A stretch of DNA of 64,000 nucleotides from Populus alba (GCF_005239225.2 NC_133297.1:8192392-8256391), one strand, 5' to 3'; numbered from the stretch's first letter, positions 1 through 12,715 are shown. The notes: a model not told the origin generated them from the letters alone. Numbers and translations are program-made.

Positions 1-2249
1 TAATAATTATATCGATGTAATTTATTTGATTTAGTTAGTTTAAAGACAATTAAATGATTATTGAAATAATATGATAATAAAATTAAAAAAAAAAATGAAA
101 AAACTTGTATTCATCTATAAACAATAATGAGGCTCTACTAAGAATCCTAGTTTTCTTTTTCTTTTTAATATAGAAGGTAATACAAACATATGGCAAAACC
201 ATTTTCTCTGTAAAAATAATTCTAGAATTATATATTCATCAATTTCCCACAATTAAAGGGTGTAACTTTTCTTTTTCTTTTTCGCTCCTTTTTTTTTTCC
301 TTGCTTCTGGGAATTCGCATACATATGTACCTCATAAATCACTATTGAACTTTCTTTCTCATTCTTTTTTCATCTTCTCGCCATACAAGATTACTTTAGG
401 AAAATTTGGAACCTCGTAAGTTAATGATGTTTAGATGCGATACAGATTTGATCTCAATTAACATAAAAGTTTATTAAAAAACAATTTATTGTGGACATAA
501 AAAAAAAGTTAGTGTTGTGGAATTATAAAATATAAGAGATGAATTACATATTTTTAGCGGGAATTTAAAAATAAATAAACTGGTGTGACATTCATTGAAA
601 AGTATAATTAAATATTCTTGTACTTGTAATTTTGTCGATTTTGCATGCTCTTTTTTAACTAAAAGATAAATAACATGACGTTATTTTAATAAGCCTGCGA
701 CTTTTTCTTGTTTTTTCTTTCCCCTCAATCTTTCATGATTATAATTAATAATTCTGAGAACATGTGGCGCATAAAGCGATATCTCGAGGCCCACAGTGTT
801 TTTTTAATATTACTATTCTTTTTTATACACGAACAAATTACCTCGGGCCTGGAAGCTTTCCCTTTACAAGCTTTCACTGTTCGAAAAGGCAAAAAAAAAA
901 AAAAAAAAAGGATTGAAAGGAGAGACTAGCATGGGGAGCAGGAGCAGGGAAGACAATGCTGGACAACCTGGAGGTGGGTCCAGTTTGCCATGAAAATAGA
1001 ATGGATAATGCAAGTCCAAGGAAACATATCTGGCCACGTTACTGTAAAAGCCTCTCCGTTGACTGATCATGTGCAGTGCCGACCATTCTAATTTTCACGG
1101 AGACCGTTTCTAACACCGGAGAACGCGGTCCTTGTCGCAAACCCTGAGAGAGCTGCAGAAGGAGAATCAACGGTCTGGAAATTGACCATTTCCACTAGAA
1201 AACAAGGAGGTAAATGGAAAGCACTGGCGAGGGCATGTGCTCGTTCTGATGTGCCTGCCTGTCATGGTTTTGCACTCTTCATGTGGACCGGTACGCGACG
1301 CTTTCCTCGCTCTCTTGTGCTTTCTTTTCTTGTCTTTCTCTCAATTTCCTCAGCTTGGCTTGCCTGTCCCCGAGCTACCCTTTATCTTACCTTTTTACCC
1401 CCACTATCGATGCATGTTCTTATAGCTATGCACGTAAAATTGGCTGTATTCAACCTCGTTAAGAGCACTATAAAATGCCTCTTGTAATGCTGCCACAGAC
1501 AGGCTACACCCGAAAAATAAGCACTTGGGCAATGTTGGTTTGTTCAGCTAGTTTTATTTTTTTTGAATTTTTTAGTTTTAAATTATTATATTTTATGTTT
1601 TTTAAATTATTTTGATATTGTGATGTTAAAAATAAAAATAAAAACACATTTTCAAATAAAAATACTTTAAAAATCGACTTTATTATCATTTGTCTGACAG
1701 CTGCAGCAACATATATCATTATGCTTTTAATAAAAAAATTATATTTATTTATTTTAAGAAGAAAGCCGCAATATACTCTTATTAAACTGACCTGGTTAAT
1801 TAAATTTGCGTCCAAGAGTCAGCATAAAACAAATCAAATGGAGCAATTGGGATTCCATGGCCCAACCGAGGTGTGGCCATAATAAAGGTGCGATCATCAA
1901 TAAATTTAAATCCACGTCAGTAAAGCAAATTTCCTCTCTTTCTTTTACTATTGACAATTCAAGCGAGTCTTCGGGCAATTATGTGATGATGAGCACGATG
2001 GTTATTTAAAAATGCTGCTGCAAAGATTATGTTATTGATTAATAATAAATATTATTTATATAAACAAAATCCATGCTACATGTAATCATTTAATTAACTA
2101 TAAAGTATATTCATTAACATTAAATTAATGCTCTGAATTGGGGTGGGTTTGATGATATTGTCAAAAATTCATCGCAATTTATTGTTCTTATATTTTTAAA
2201 TATATTTGCATCAAAACTAATAGAATATTTTGTTTTGTAATTAAAGTTT
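1..2249. other. AT-rich intergenic DNA, no gene recognised
   Basis: Mostly AT-rich sequence with homopolymer runs. A part near 930-1500 is clearly less AT-rich and carries a TATA-like CTATAAAA near 1470. The open frames there are short, overlap on both strands and show no recognisable domain. No RNA gene was recognised. Confidence 0.5.
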
Positions 2250-2609
2250 GTTTTTTTTATTAATATGAATGTTTTGGATCAACTTGTTTGTACCTCGATT
2301 AATTTCATAAATCTTGAAGTTAATAACCATGTAAGCAATAGCATAACTAGGAGGAGGGCAAGCAAGGACCCAAGCCCCTGCAAAACAATTTTTTTTATTT
2401 AGTATTTAAATATGAAATAGTATAATATTTTTTATTTTAAATAAATAGGCTTTCTAATAATATATCTTATCATATTAATTTTGGTCTTCCCTATCATATA
2501 TTACTTGCTTCGTTTCTCATGTAAATCTCCAGTATTCTCGAGATTTATAGTTCTAAATTATTAATTTCTAGAATAAATCTAGTGTTTGATCAATTGAGCT
2601 ATACACCTC
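2250..2609 (-). repeat. tRNA-derived SINE, split by a hAT-like insertion
   Basis: Read on the minus strand, the element starts near 2609 with a pol III A-box-like TATAGCTCAATTGAT. It ends near 2250-2265 in an A-rich tail, seen as a T run on the plus strand. Its body matches a second copy at 4854-5028. The 2336-2525 stretch does not belong to it: removing that insertion and one duplicated target joins the two halves without a gap relative to the other copy. A tRNA-derived SINE is transcribed by pol III from internal promoters and moved by LINE enzymes. The family name is not assigned; a Salicaceae SINE is likely. Confidence 0.6.
2336..2517. mobile_element. Short hAT-like MITE nested in the SINE
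   Basis: A 182 bp insertion flanked by 8 bp near-identical target duplications, CATGTAAG (2328-2335) and CATGTAAA (2518-2525). Its left end, CAATAGCATAAC, looks like a decayed form of the hAT-type terminus CAGTGGCGGAGC, mostly by G-to-A changes. Its right end carries the matching C-to-T decayed complement. Internal landmarks (AAGCCCCTGCAAAAC near the left, a TTGGTCTTCCCTATC-like block near the right) match the element at 55973-56125. It has no coding capacity, so a transposase would have to act in trans. Confidence 0.55.
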
Positions 2610-4447
2610 AAGCTTTAATAATCATAAAATTTGCTTTTATAATTATTAAAAGATGTCTAAGAAATATATTTTAGTTAAAAATGTCAACATATAGAATACA
2701 TTGATTTAATTATTTGAAGTAAAGTGAAAAATAAAAGCAAAATTAAATTTTTTTTATAAATGTTTCATTGGATTTAGCAAACTTTCCTTGAAACGATGAC
2801 ACGCGTATCTGCTGTCATTATCAACTCTTTTATAAGATAGAGAGATTTTTTCAATTTGACATTTTCCCCCTCACCCAAGGCAGCGGACGAACGAAAATGT
2901 AGCGCAAATGACAAATTCAACCCTTTCAAAAAAGCCCAGCCTTGGCAGCCGCCAACAGAGCCGGCACAAAAATGGTTAAATTTTAAAAAATAAGGTAAAA
3001 TATATATAAAAAAAAACAAAAGATAACTTAAAAATTATTAATGAAATTACAGCGAATTTAAGGACAGGTTTGACCGATCTCTTCGACAGTCGAACCGTCT
3101 GTGTGCTAGCGACAGTCATGATTCTGTTTCAGAGTATTAATTATGTCTAGTGGAGATCTGATTTACCCCTTTTTTTTTTGTAGTCCCTTGCCTTAACCTG
3201 ACCATTATAAATGCCGGTTCCTCCGCCTAACCACCGTTTTACATTCTCAAAGTTGTGTTTCGTGCTATGGTTGTAGAGTTTTTTTAATTTTTTTAAGATG
3301 ATTATATAAAAAAAATATTATTTTGTTATATTTTTTAATTAAAAAACAATTTCTGCCGCCATCGAACACACCCTTTCCTTCCTTCTTATTTAGTTTCCAT
3401 TTTAAATTTTTAATTCTTTCCTCTGTAGATAGATTGATTGATTTTAAAATGGGTAAATTACTCCTCTAGGTTTAGAGGTGTTCCATTTTTCATCCTATAA
3501 GTTTGGTATGGTTTATACAATCAACCCTCTTAAATTTCTTTGTAATTTTTTTTTAATCCAAATGCATCTCCACTAACAGAAAATATATTTCATCTCTGAG
3601 ATTTATGAAATTCCATCAACATAATAAATTTTCTTATAAAAAAAAACAAAGAAATTAAATTTAACAAAAATTATAACACCTTACAAACCTATTTGAAAGT
3701 ATAACTGTTATTTAAAGTGTTTTTTGTACCGGAATGTATTAAAATAATATTTTTTATTTTTTAAAAAATTATTTTTAAAATTAACACATCAAAATATAAA
3801 AAAATATTTATTTTTTATAAAAAAAATAAATTTTTATATAAGACGGTGTATAACTTTCTCAATGATGATGAGACCCTTGTTAGGAAGACGATGATTTCCC
3901 TTGCTTTAAACATCATAGCATATTTGGTCACCTTAACGTAGAAAGAGAAGGTGGAATGGGACAGTAGCAGCCTGGATTGACGGAATCACCATGGATTTGG
4001 AATCCAAAACCATAAATAAGAGGGGACCCTTTTTCTCAAAATAAGAAGAAAGGTGCCAAATGAACGTCATTTTTTAGGAATTTAGGTTTGATGATTGCCT
4101 AGCAATGTAAACTCAATTACTATCGACTACTGTGTGCTTTTTATATTATAATGAATCCCATTGGCTGCGTCTTTTTCCAGGTTTTCGTTTCTGTTCTTGA
4201 GTTTTTGCGTGTCTTAAATTGTCTTCAAGATGGCAGGGACGAAGCTTGTGTGGAGAGGAGGGGTAATTGCCTCCTCATTTGTTTTTGTTTTTTTCTCACG
4301 CATACCTTTGGTCTTTCACTGTTTTTTTTTTTTTTTTTTTCTTTGTTGTGTTACGAGGAAATTCTCAAAATCAGTTTTTATTTAATTTCTTGGTGATAAA
4401 AAAAATTCAATGATTTGACTTCTCAAGTAAAAAGTTTATTTTCTTCC
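2610..4447. other. AT-rich intergenic DNA with decayed repeats
   Basis: No gene recognised. A stretch near 3450-3640 resembles dispersed low-complexity repeats common in such genomes. About 3710-3845 carries the AT-rich MITE signature (ATTAAAATAATATTTTT, then AACACATCAAAAT) seen many times in this window. A less AT-rich part at 2780-3000 has no convincing frame. Confidence 0.45.
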
Positions 4448-4492
4448 ATCAAAATTCTCTATTTTTATTTATACAAAATAGAGAATTTTGAT
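4448..4492. repeat. Perfect 18-bp inverted repeat (hairpin)
   Basis: The arm ATCAAAATTCTCTATTTT at 4448-4465 is followed by a 9-nt spacer. Its exact reverse complement lies at 4475-4492. It could be the core of a small foldback element or of a local hairpin; no gene boundary lies close by. Confidence 0.85.
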
Positions 4493-4567
4493 ATAAAAAT
4501 CACAATAAATATATATTTTTCTCATTAAATATTTATTTATATTTTAAAAAAAACTATTGTGCATGTG

Positions 4568-4571
<4 letters not shown>

Positions 4572-4611
<40 letters not shown>
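4572..4611. repeat. (TA)n microsatellite, about 20 units
   Basis: Uninterrupted TA dinucleotide run in an AT-rich intergenic stretch, probably length-polymorphic. Confidence 0.95.
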
Positions 4612-4613
<2 letters not shown>

Positions 4614-4853
4614 GTGTAAATAAAACGAAAGGAAATCCAATTCTATTTTTTTAAAAAAAAGACATGATGGAATGACTTTTAAGAGGTTATAATAATTAAT
4701 TATTTATTTAAAGATGATTTTATTTTAAGATAAAAAAAAATTATATAAACAAAGAAGAGGAAGGATGCTAGATGCGCTCAACTAACAAGTCCGCACACCT
4801 AACCTATGGAAGACCCAAGCGCACCTCGTTTCATGTTGTTCACTTGATTGATT

Positions 4854-5028
4854 TGTTTATTTTAGATTAATATGAATATCTAGATTAGTTTATTTGCACC
4901 TTGATTAATTCAATGGGTCATGAAATTAACAACTATGTATGTTTTCAGTGACCCTAAAATTTGTAAGATTTGAACTTGAAACCTCTAAGGAGTAAACTCA
5001 TGATCTAATCAATTAAATTATACCTCTC
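4854..5028 (-). repeat. tRNA-derived SINE, second copy
   Basis: On the minus strand the element begins near 5028 with GAGAGGTATAATTTAATTG, a decayed A-box. A B-box-like AAGTTCAAATC follows about 40 nt downstream (plus-strand GATTTGAACTT). The body is colinear with the copy at 2250-2609. The A-rich tail is near 4854-4870. It is diverged and surely inactive. Confidence 0.55.
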
Positions 5029-8000
5029 AAAATTATTTATTTTTTAAAATGGTTGGCATGTTGTTTGATTGGACAGACAATGCCTTATTTATTGTATCAA
5101 ATTTTTTTAACGATTAGTTTTAGGTTCTAGATAACTGGACCCAAATCTTATGAAATTCAATTTATTTTCATTTAAAATCATTTAAAACATTATATAAATT
5201 TTAATAATCTCATTTCTAATCTTTTAAAAATCATTTAATCAATTTTAAAACTTAAAATCAAAATGTCAAAAAAAATCTTTGCAAGCACGTATTTACTTTT
5301 GAGATAATTTTTATCGTTAGAAAGTGACAAATGAAAAACCTTCTATATCCTTTCTATTTCCAGCAACCTTCTATTTTCTCTTTCAATACCTAGCGACATA
5401 AATGTATTAAAAATGAAGTTTATGACTATAACATAAATATCTAAAACTACAAGGATCAAATGAATAAAAAATAAAAATCCAAGGTCCAAATTGTATTTTT
5501 ATGCATCTAAAAAACAATAACTTATACACTGATACCGTGGCAATCTGTATATGACTATAGTACTATAATGAACAATAAAAACAGTATGCTTTTTAATTTA
5601 ATAACTATGATATGAAAATAACAGGTGCGCATTGAGGTTGCGTTTTTTACTTTTTGGAAATCATTTATGCTACAATTTATACACGAGACCCCGTGATCTT
5701 AAAATCAATTAAAAAAATCAAGACATAAACACCAGGGGGTGGCATTATATATTAAGCATAGTTTTTAGAATTCATCCGGTGGCTGATTTTGTCCAAGATG
5801 TAGATTTTAGATTTTGTTCGGTCATTAAATTTTAACCAGATCATCTAGATCAATTTGTTATAAAAAAAAATTCAAATAATATTATTTTAGTAAAAAAAAT
5901 CAACGGATTACAACCATTTTTTATTGGGTCGTCGGCTCATACCAAATTTTTTATTTATATGTTTTTTCTTCAATCTAATATGATTCTAGCTCCAAATTAG
6001 TTGGATTTTAAATTGACCCGTGAATTTAGGTTTTAAAACTATAATATTAATGTCCATGGCCCCTCAATTTTTCTTGAAAAAATAAATTTCATCATCACTT
6101 TATTAGTTTTCAATTAAAAACCCATATAAAAAGTTTACGTATTACACTCGTGACCCATTTATTCTACTTTATTTTTATTGTTAGCCTTGCATGCTCCTCG
6201 CATTACTCACAATCATCTATCCCTAGCTCCACCACTGGTGTTGACGCCATGATGTCTCTTACACACACAAACTTCTTCTTTTTTTTTCATTAGTTATCAA
6301 TAAAGTATTTATTAACAAAGGAATTAACTATCACTTTGCAACCGGATCCCTGATGTATACGCACATGCACGCTTCACTGCACATATACATACATTTTTTA
6401 TTATTAAAAGTATTTTCTTTTTCACATCAATTAATTTGGGAATTAGTGTCTTCAACAGCCACTAGATATTCTTACAATAATTTAGAAGGCTGTGCCAGAA
6501 AGCCTTGGCCCACAAAACCGAACCACATGGTCCACTTTTTCGGTTAGGGGAAAGAATGGCTGCAGGCGGCTGGCTGCAGGCTGCAGGGAGGGTGTGGAAC
6601 GGAACCAATTAAACAAGCAGGGAGGTCAGGGTATCATACCTCGAAGACCCACAAATGCCACAAATAGAAAATGCAGTAGAAGGTTGAGTACAGCGAAGCA
6701 GATGTTTACGCTGACCCACCAGGCAAGTATCTGTAGGATATCGACATGTATAGTATTACTTGGGATAACTACATATCAGTCCCCAGGTTATATAGATTGT
6801 AACGAACCAGTCACGATTCTTTTTTATTTTGTTGCCCGGAACGAATCAACGTTACAACAGCCTTATAGTTTTTCCGTGTCTATTTGTAGGCAATGCAGGG
6901 TGTTGTGTTGGGATTTATAAACATCATTTTTTTTCTTGAGCTAGTTTACATATAAACTGAGATTAATTTCTCATTCGGAACTTGTCTCCATGAAAATTTA
7001 ATATATCTCTTAGATGCTGGTTTTAAAATTTAAATCGTACTAAAAATTCTTTAATCATTGGACCGAACACTTGAGACTAACATTATATCGTACTAAAAAT
7101 TATTATTAGTTGTCACAAATAGCATTTGATACACAGATTTACAAATCATTTACGTAACATCATTTCTCTATACGGTTTTTGAAGATATGTTTATTTTGAA
7201 CAATGGAAAGTATAGATCTTATTTTAGAAAAAGATAACTTACAAATCTTAAGAATCTCTTCTTTTCTTCTTCTTGTTTTTTTTAAGAATTCGCAAAGATG
7301 AATTTGATTCTTGAGTTAAACGTATGGTTAACTGAGAAAACACTTATATATTTTATTGAAAATAGGTGATTAAAAATTTAGTTTTGTGATTTTTTTAGAT
7401 TTATTTTTTATTGGGTAACTCTTAATAGGGGTTATGAGTTTTAAAAATTAGCATGAGTTGAATTTAGTTTTTTTATTTTTTTTTTAATTTTATTCTTAAA
7501 TATTTAGTCTGTTTGAGATCTGGCTTCATTTTTTTTTCCATATTCCTCTCCATTAATTTATCCTAATTTCATTTTTCGAGTTATGAATTTAGCAAATTAA
7601 CTCAAGTTGACTCCGTTATTTTTTTAGATTGCTTTTTATTTTTTTAAAAATTGTCCTTCAATATTGAGTGAGTTTGAGAATTGAGATTTGTTGTTTTACT
7701 TGATTTGCTTTCTCTAGGCTTATTTTGTTCTTGTGACCATGTCATGAATTTGGTTATCTGATTTTTTTTTTTTAATTTTGACAATCAACATGCCACTCCT
7801 ATTTTGTAGTCATATTATTGATTTAACTGGGCTCATTGAACTCAATCTAGTTAATTACTCGAGTTTCAAATTTTTCTTACTTTCTAAAAACATTAGTGTG
7901 GCCTTATCATCTATTTTATGCTAAGAAAGAATTAGTATGGCGCACAAAGCAGTGCGAGGCATAATTCTACTAAGACAGTGTCTTTGATCATGATAAAGAT

Positions 8001-8160
8001 TATTTTTTAAATTATTTTTATTTAGAAATGTATTAAAATAATATATTTTTTTATTTTTTAAAATTTAATTTTGACATTAGAACAATACAATAATCTAAAA
8101 ATACCAATAATAATAATAATAAAAAAAAAAATTAAAAGTTTTCAAAAAAACACAACGGGA
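5029..8160. other. Intergenic, repeat-derived DNA
   Basis: No gene recognised. 5760-6060 and 7380-7880 resemble diverged dispersed repeats with monotone T-rich text. About 8010-8140 carries the AT-rich MITE signature. A GC-richer island at 6480-6920 contains several CTGCAGG repeats near 6555-6595 and an open frame of about 140 codons on the plus strand, with no recognisable domain. Confidence 0.45.
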
Positions 8161-9268
8161 ATAACACAAACTGCTCCTTCATTCCTTCTCCGAGTAATTC
8201 GATTATGCTAGCAAGACCTTGTTTATTAACAAGTAACAGCAGGCAGTAAGATGATCTGTGCATATTTTTTTTTTATAGCGATGCTATTTCACTAGTGGAA
8301 ACAATGACAACAAACTACAAGTAAAATCACGTGACATTTAATTACACGATTAATATTAAAATTACTTTCGGATCCATCAATATAATATCTTATAGTTACA
8401 CTGTAATTTCTTTCTGTGAAACAACGTTAACGTTATTGGTGGCAAGATTTTTAACGCCAAAACACTGGGGACGTTAACTGGGGTGAAGATGTGTGAGGAA
8501 GCAACTTTGGGGAAAAAATAGCAAAGTTTTGAAGACTGGAGGCTGATTTGTGAATGTCTGTATAGACTGGGACTGATTTGTAGTTTTCCCATTATATTAG
8601 AGAGAGAAAGTGGCTGATACAGCAAAAAAAGGTTGGTCTTTGATCCTGAAGATTTTCACTGGACAACATTGCCTACTATCGTCGTGGGTGTCCACTAGCA
8701 GCTTTTTTTGTCTTCTCCTTTTCCCTTCTTCTCCTTCTTAATTTTATCATCTCTCCCTCTCTATGTATTGATGCTATATATTATTTTCGTGTACATAAAT
8801 ATAGTAAATATTTCATGAAAGGGTTTCTCTTCGCTTGTTTCTCTCTCTCCCCCTTTAACAGTAATGATTTTCTCGTTACGGGCATCGTTGTTGAGGAATC
8901 TGAGGAGCTGTGGTTGTGAAAAAGTGGCAGATAAAGCATTAGAAAAACAATTAGTAGAAGAACAAGAACGAGAAGAAGAAAAACGGACAGAAACATAGAT
9001 AGGCACACGAGTGTTTTGTGCGCGTAGAAAAGAAAGAGTGCTTGTTTTGTTGATTGATGCGATCATCATCAAAACAAACGGCTCTTTCTGGCTTTTTTTT
9101 TTTTTTTATACCTTCTCTTCCTATTTCCCTCTTTATTTGGTCTTCCTTGGGGGTGGTTGATTTTTGCTCTGGCTGAAGGGTAGTTCGTTTATTAAATTTC
9201 TCTCCTCCTTGTTTTATTTGGTGCTTTTTTCTGTATTGGTTCTACCGTGAACAATATTTTGTATCATC
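8161..9268 (+). other. Upstream flank and probable leader of the RRM gene
   Basis: The last few hundred bases before the RRM gene's ATG are pyrimidine-rich and T-rich, as in many plant 5' UTRs. No single TATA box can be assigned with confidence. A 103-codon frame on the opposite strand at 8761-9072 is low-complexity and not believed. Confidence 0.4.
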
Positions 9269-10965
9269 ATGGCTCAAAATCGGCCCTTTCAGATGGCCGT
9301 GGGTGGTGGCAATTCGAGGCAGTACAATGACACAACTCTTACCAAAATCTTTGTTGGTGGTTTGGCTTGGGAGACACAAAGAGATACCATGAGGCGTTAT
9401 TTTGAACAGTTTGGAGAGATCCTGGAGGCTGTTGTTATCACAGATAAGAACACGGGGAGATCCAAGGGCTATGGCTTTGTAAGCCCATTATTTGTTTTAT
9501 ATCCTTTGCAAGGGGCATATTTTTCCTTTTTTCCTCCCACTGCATGATTTGTTTATGATGGTGGGTCTTCGTTCTTGCTTCTTACAGGTTACATTCAAGG
9601 ATCCGGAGGCAGCCGTGAGAGCTTGTCAAAACCCATCGCCAGTGATTGATGGAAGGAGGGCAAACTGCAATCTTGCGTCACTTGGTGGACAAAAGAATCG
9701 TCCGCCAACTCCTCAACATGGTTCGTTTCTCTCTTCTCTGTCATCACTCTTCCATTTCTTGCCAAGTACTTGGTAGAATACTTTGCTAATCTCAATAAAT
9801 ATCCACTTTCTTTGCAAAAGTTAATAATCCCTTGAATATTCAACCAGCATTGTGCCGCGAAACAACGCGAAAAAAGGGGGCAAATGCCCTTTTGTCTTCC
9901 ATTCCAAAAACATGTAAAGATTCCAGTTTTTTAACCCACCGTGGCAAGCTAGCTATAACATGCTTACAATTACTCTATTCGTCTTCTAGCAAAACTGAAA
10001 TGTGGATATATATCCACTGAACAAGAGGATTAAAGTATTTACTTGAGAACAAAAATGAAATCGCAGGCACAGGACGGTTTAGACCAGTACATGGATTGGT
10101 GGCTCCACCTGCTTTTCCTGGTTCATCGGCTCCATACATCTACCAACCCTCTGGTCAATACTCATTTCCTTATTCAGCTTACGGGTAAGTAAAAACAGTA
10201 ACAGATATAAAATCACAAGGGAATTTTTCATCAATCCCCCCCCCTTCTAATATGCCTTCAATTCCTTGTTCATTCTTATCACGTAAATTCTCCCTCTTCC
10301 TTCGTCTGTCATCTCACAGGTACGCTGGATATTCACAGGATGCCATGTATCCCTTGGTCAGTAATGGCATGATATACTTGCATAAATATTGACTGTCTGG
10401 TGCTTCTAATTTTATCTGCGTTGTTTGACCACTGTTTTATGGCCTCGTTTGCAGAGCTATTACGGTGTTTACGGAGGGCAGCAATTCTCACCTTACTATA
10501 CTACTGGAGGGGCACCAGGAACACCAGGGATGTTCCCACACAATCTCTACCCATTCTATACTCAGTATGCACAGAGTAGCCAAGCACATGGTTTTGGAAT
10601 TCAATATCCCCAAATGGTACAGTACCCTTATTTACCTCAACAACATGGATCTACAGCAACCTTATCACTTCCTTCTTCTATTGCAATGGCGACTACTACT
10701 GCAGGTGACCACTCTAATAATTTCCCTAACTTCATTCATGCAGCAAATTTATTCATTTTATGCTTTACTCAACGACGAAAGGCAAATGACAGGATAATTT
10801 GAATGTAATTTTGCAACAGGTGCAACAGCCACAATGACTACGACTACGACTACAACATCAACAGCAGTGGCAGCACCAACGGCGACTACAGTGGTGGTGG
10901 GAACAGGACCAGGTGCTTTGAAAGCCTCTGGAGCAGCTACTGAACAAAATTCATCAACCGAATAA
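9269..10965 (+). CDS. Single-RRM RNA-binding protein (297 aa, 6 exons)
   Basis: A nuclear or cytoplasmic RNA-binding protein of the plant single-RRM class related to ARP1 and vertebrate RBM24/RBM38; it binds RNA through one RRM and target RNAs are unknown. Coding exons: 9269-9478, 9588-9720, 10067-10184, 10320-10356, 10455-10704, 10820-10965. All introns are GT-AG and phases add up to 298 codons including stop. The RRM spans residues about 25-100, with RNP2 IFVGGL (27-32) and RNP1 KGYGFVTF (66-73), the latter split by intron 1. The rest is low-complexity: Tyr/Gln/Pro/Gly-rich, then a Thr/Ala/Val-rich tail, consistent with a disordered region. The 3' UTR probably runs to about 11550. Homologues include the Arabidopsis At1g76460/At1g20880 group, from memory. 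Confidence 0.9.
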
Positions 10966-12435
10966 GTTTGGAACATAATTCATTGTCCTTTCAAAAGACG
11001 GACAGCATCCACAAATCGCGGACCTAGAAAAAATGATGGGAAAAAAAAAGAATAAGGAAAATATTCTTTCAAGTCACTGATTGAAAAGGAGGATTACGCC
11101 TGATCATCAGCTAGCATAGCAACAGAAGGATCCAAGATTGTTCCATTTCATGGAAAAAGGCATCTGAGATACAAAAGCTCACTCCACTAACTCTTCAATT
11201 ATTCAAGCCCCCCAACGCTATCAACTTCATCGTTATACTTTTTCGGTCTAGGACACTAGGGAGGCTCCAGTAGTTGTTAACAATAATTAGGAGGAGAAAT
11301 CATATTCATTTTATGTATTAGCATAAGGTGGATCCAATATTGGCTTTGGATTCTACTCAGATACTAATCAGCAGATTATCATGTCTTGGAAGCAGAGAGC
11401 ATCCGACAGCATACTCTTGTTTATATTCGGCAGTAATCAGGGTTTAAAGATTGGTTTTGTATCTTTGAACCCATCTTGGTCAACAAGAAAGTTGGGCTAA
11501 GAACAACTCGGTCATTAACTTGTACCTTTATTACTTGTTAATTACTCATGATTGATTACTTTTTTATAATAGGATCAGAACATTAGTTGGGGAAAAGAGG
11601 ATTGTGCCTCTCCCTCTCTCTTTTCCCCCCCTGTTTACTGACAATCATCTCTTTTACATTTCATCTTTCGTTTTCATTCGGCATTTCATTTCTTATTCAA
11701 ATCCCTTCTTTTGCACGATCACATCTTTTGGGGTATGTGTTTGGAATCCAAGGGGAGTCGAATGGAAGTGGGTACCTTTTCTGTTTCAAAGTTGGGCATG
11801 CGGGTCTGCATAGCATGGCTGTGACATTTGGAATTCGATTGCAAAGTATGTGGAGAAGTTTCTGCTAAACAATTGATGATGAGACGAATTTAAAATAAGA
11901 TCAGTGATATGGATAATGCACACATCAAATCACATAGAAGTTATGTGTCAATGGCTAATGAGGACAGGTTCTTCTGTTCTTATCAAATCACGTAGAAGTT
12001 GCAAATTCAAATGCCATCCTCTACTTGAAATCTACACATTCATGCAATGACTTTGGTTTTTACATCTCAATAACCGCCAGAAAATGCCATCTCTATACGT
12101 AGCTGATAGCTTCAATAAAAGCTGGCTGACACACCTAAAATCTGGTATTTGTGTATAAATACTGGAACGAGTAACCAAGCTTCTTGAAATACTATAATTT
12201 GTGTCAAAGCTCAAACAATTTCCTTCCTTATAAAACATCCAATTTGAAGAAGTGAACAGTATTTTTCTTGAAAAGAAATGTTACAGAAATTATCATACAG
12301 CATAACATATGGTAGCACCAGAGCAAAATCTATGACAGAACAACTAAACCCTCGGAAAATCAAGAGGACATCTAAACCCTCGGCAAATCAAGAGGGGGTG
12401 GGGTGGCTACAATAAGCCACTCTTCCAATGCCTTC
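10966..12435. other. Convergent 3' flanks of two genes
   Basis: The RRM gene (+) and the small membrane-protein gene (-) converge here, so most of this stretch is probably their two 3' UTRs. The open frames at 11587-11868 (+) and 12032-12238 (-) have no recognisable features and are treated as non-coding. Confidence 0.45.
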
Positions 12436-12669
12436 CTAGTAAGGCCAGAAGTCAGCACCGCCAGGCTTCTTTACAAGGATTTGGTTGTACTCAGGCCTAG
12501 ACGTGAGATTCTTGAAGAAGAAAAAAGCAATGAGAAAGAAGAGAACGAAGAAGATCTCAAATTCTGCAAAGCGTGCAAAGGCAAAGACCTTATTCGTTAC
12601 TCGAGCCAGTGCTGATTCATTCCTTTTGCTCCCACTTGTCCTAACTTGCCTGGTATCATTCCTGGCCAT
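12436..12669 (-). CDS. Small single-pass membrane protein (77 aa)
   Basis: Unrecognised by name. The protein has a basic, Ser/Thr-rich N-terminal part (1-36), one very hydrophobic Phe-rich membrane segment at about 37-53, and a short tail ending in KKPGGADFWPY. Positive charge before the segment suggests the N terminus faces the cytosol. Structural support: a splice acceptor (CAACACAG) lies 46 bases before the ATG at 12716-12717. A matching 5'-UTR exon ends at 13896 in AAGAG/GTGCG, and a TATA box lies upstream of that exon. I believe proteins with this C-terminal pattern are conserved in plants, but cannot check. No known function is assigned. Confidence 0.65.
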   Translation of the reverse strand: MARNDTRQVRTSGSKRNESALARVTNKVFAFARFAEFEIFFVLFFLIAFFFFKNLTSRPEYNQILVKKPGGADFWPY

Positions 12670-12715
12670 CTCTCTATCTTACTCCTCAACTTCCGCTGTT
12701 TTAATCAATTATTAT

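Noticed and set aside
8761..9072. 103-codon minus-strand frame upstream of the RRM gene
   Set aside because: Low-complexity, overlapped by another open frame, no domain, and it lies in the likely promoter and leader of the + strand gene.
11587..11868. 93-codon frame downstream of the RRM gene
   Set aside because: Pyrimidine-rich 3' flank. Two overlapping frames are equally open and no domain is visible.
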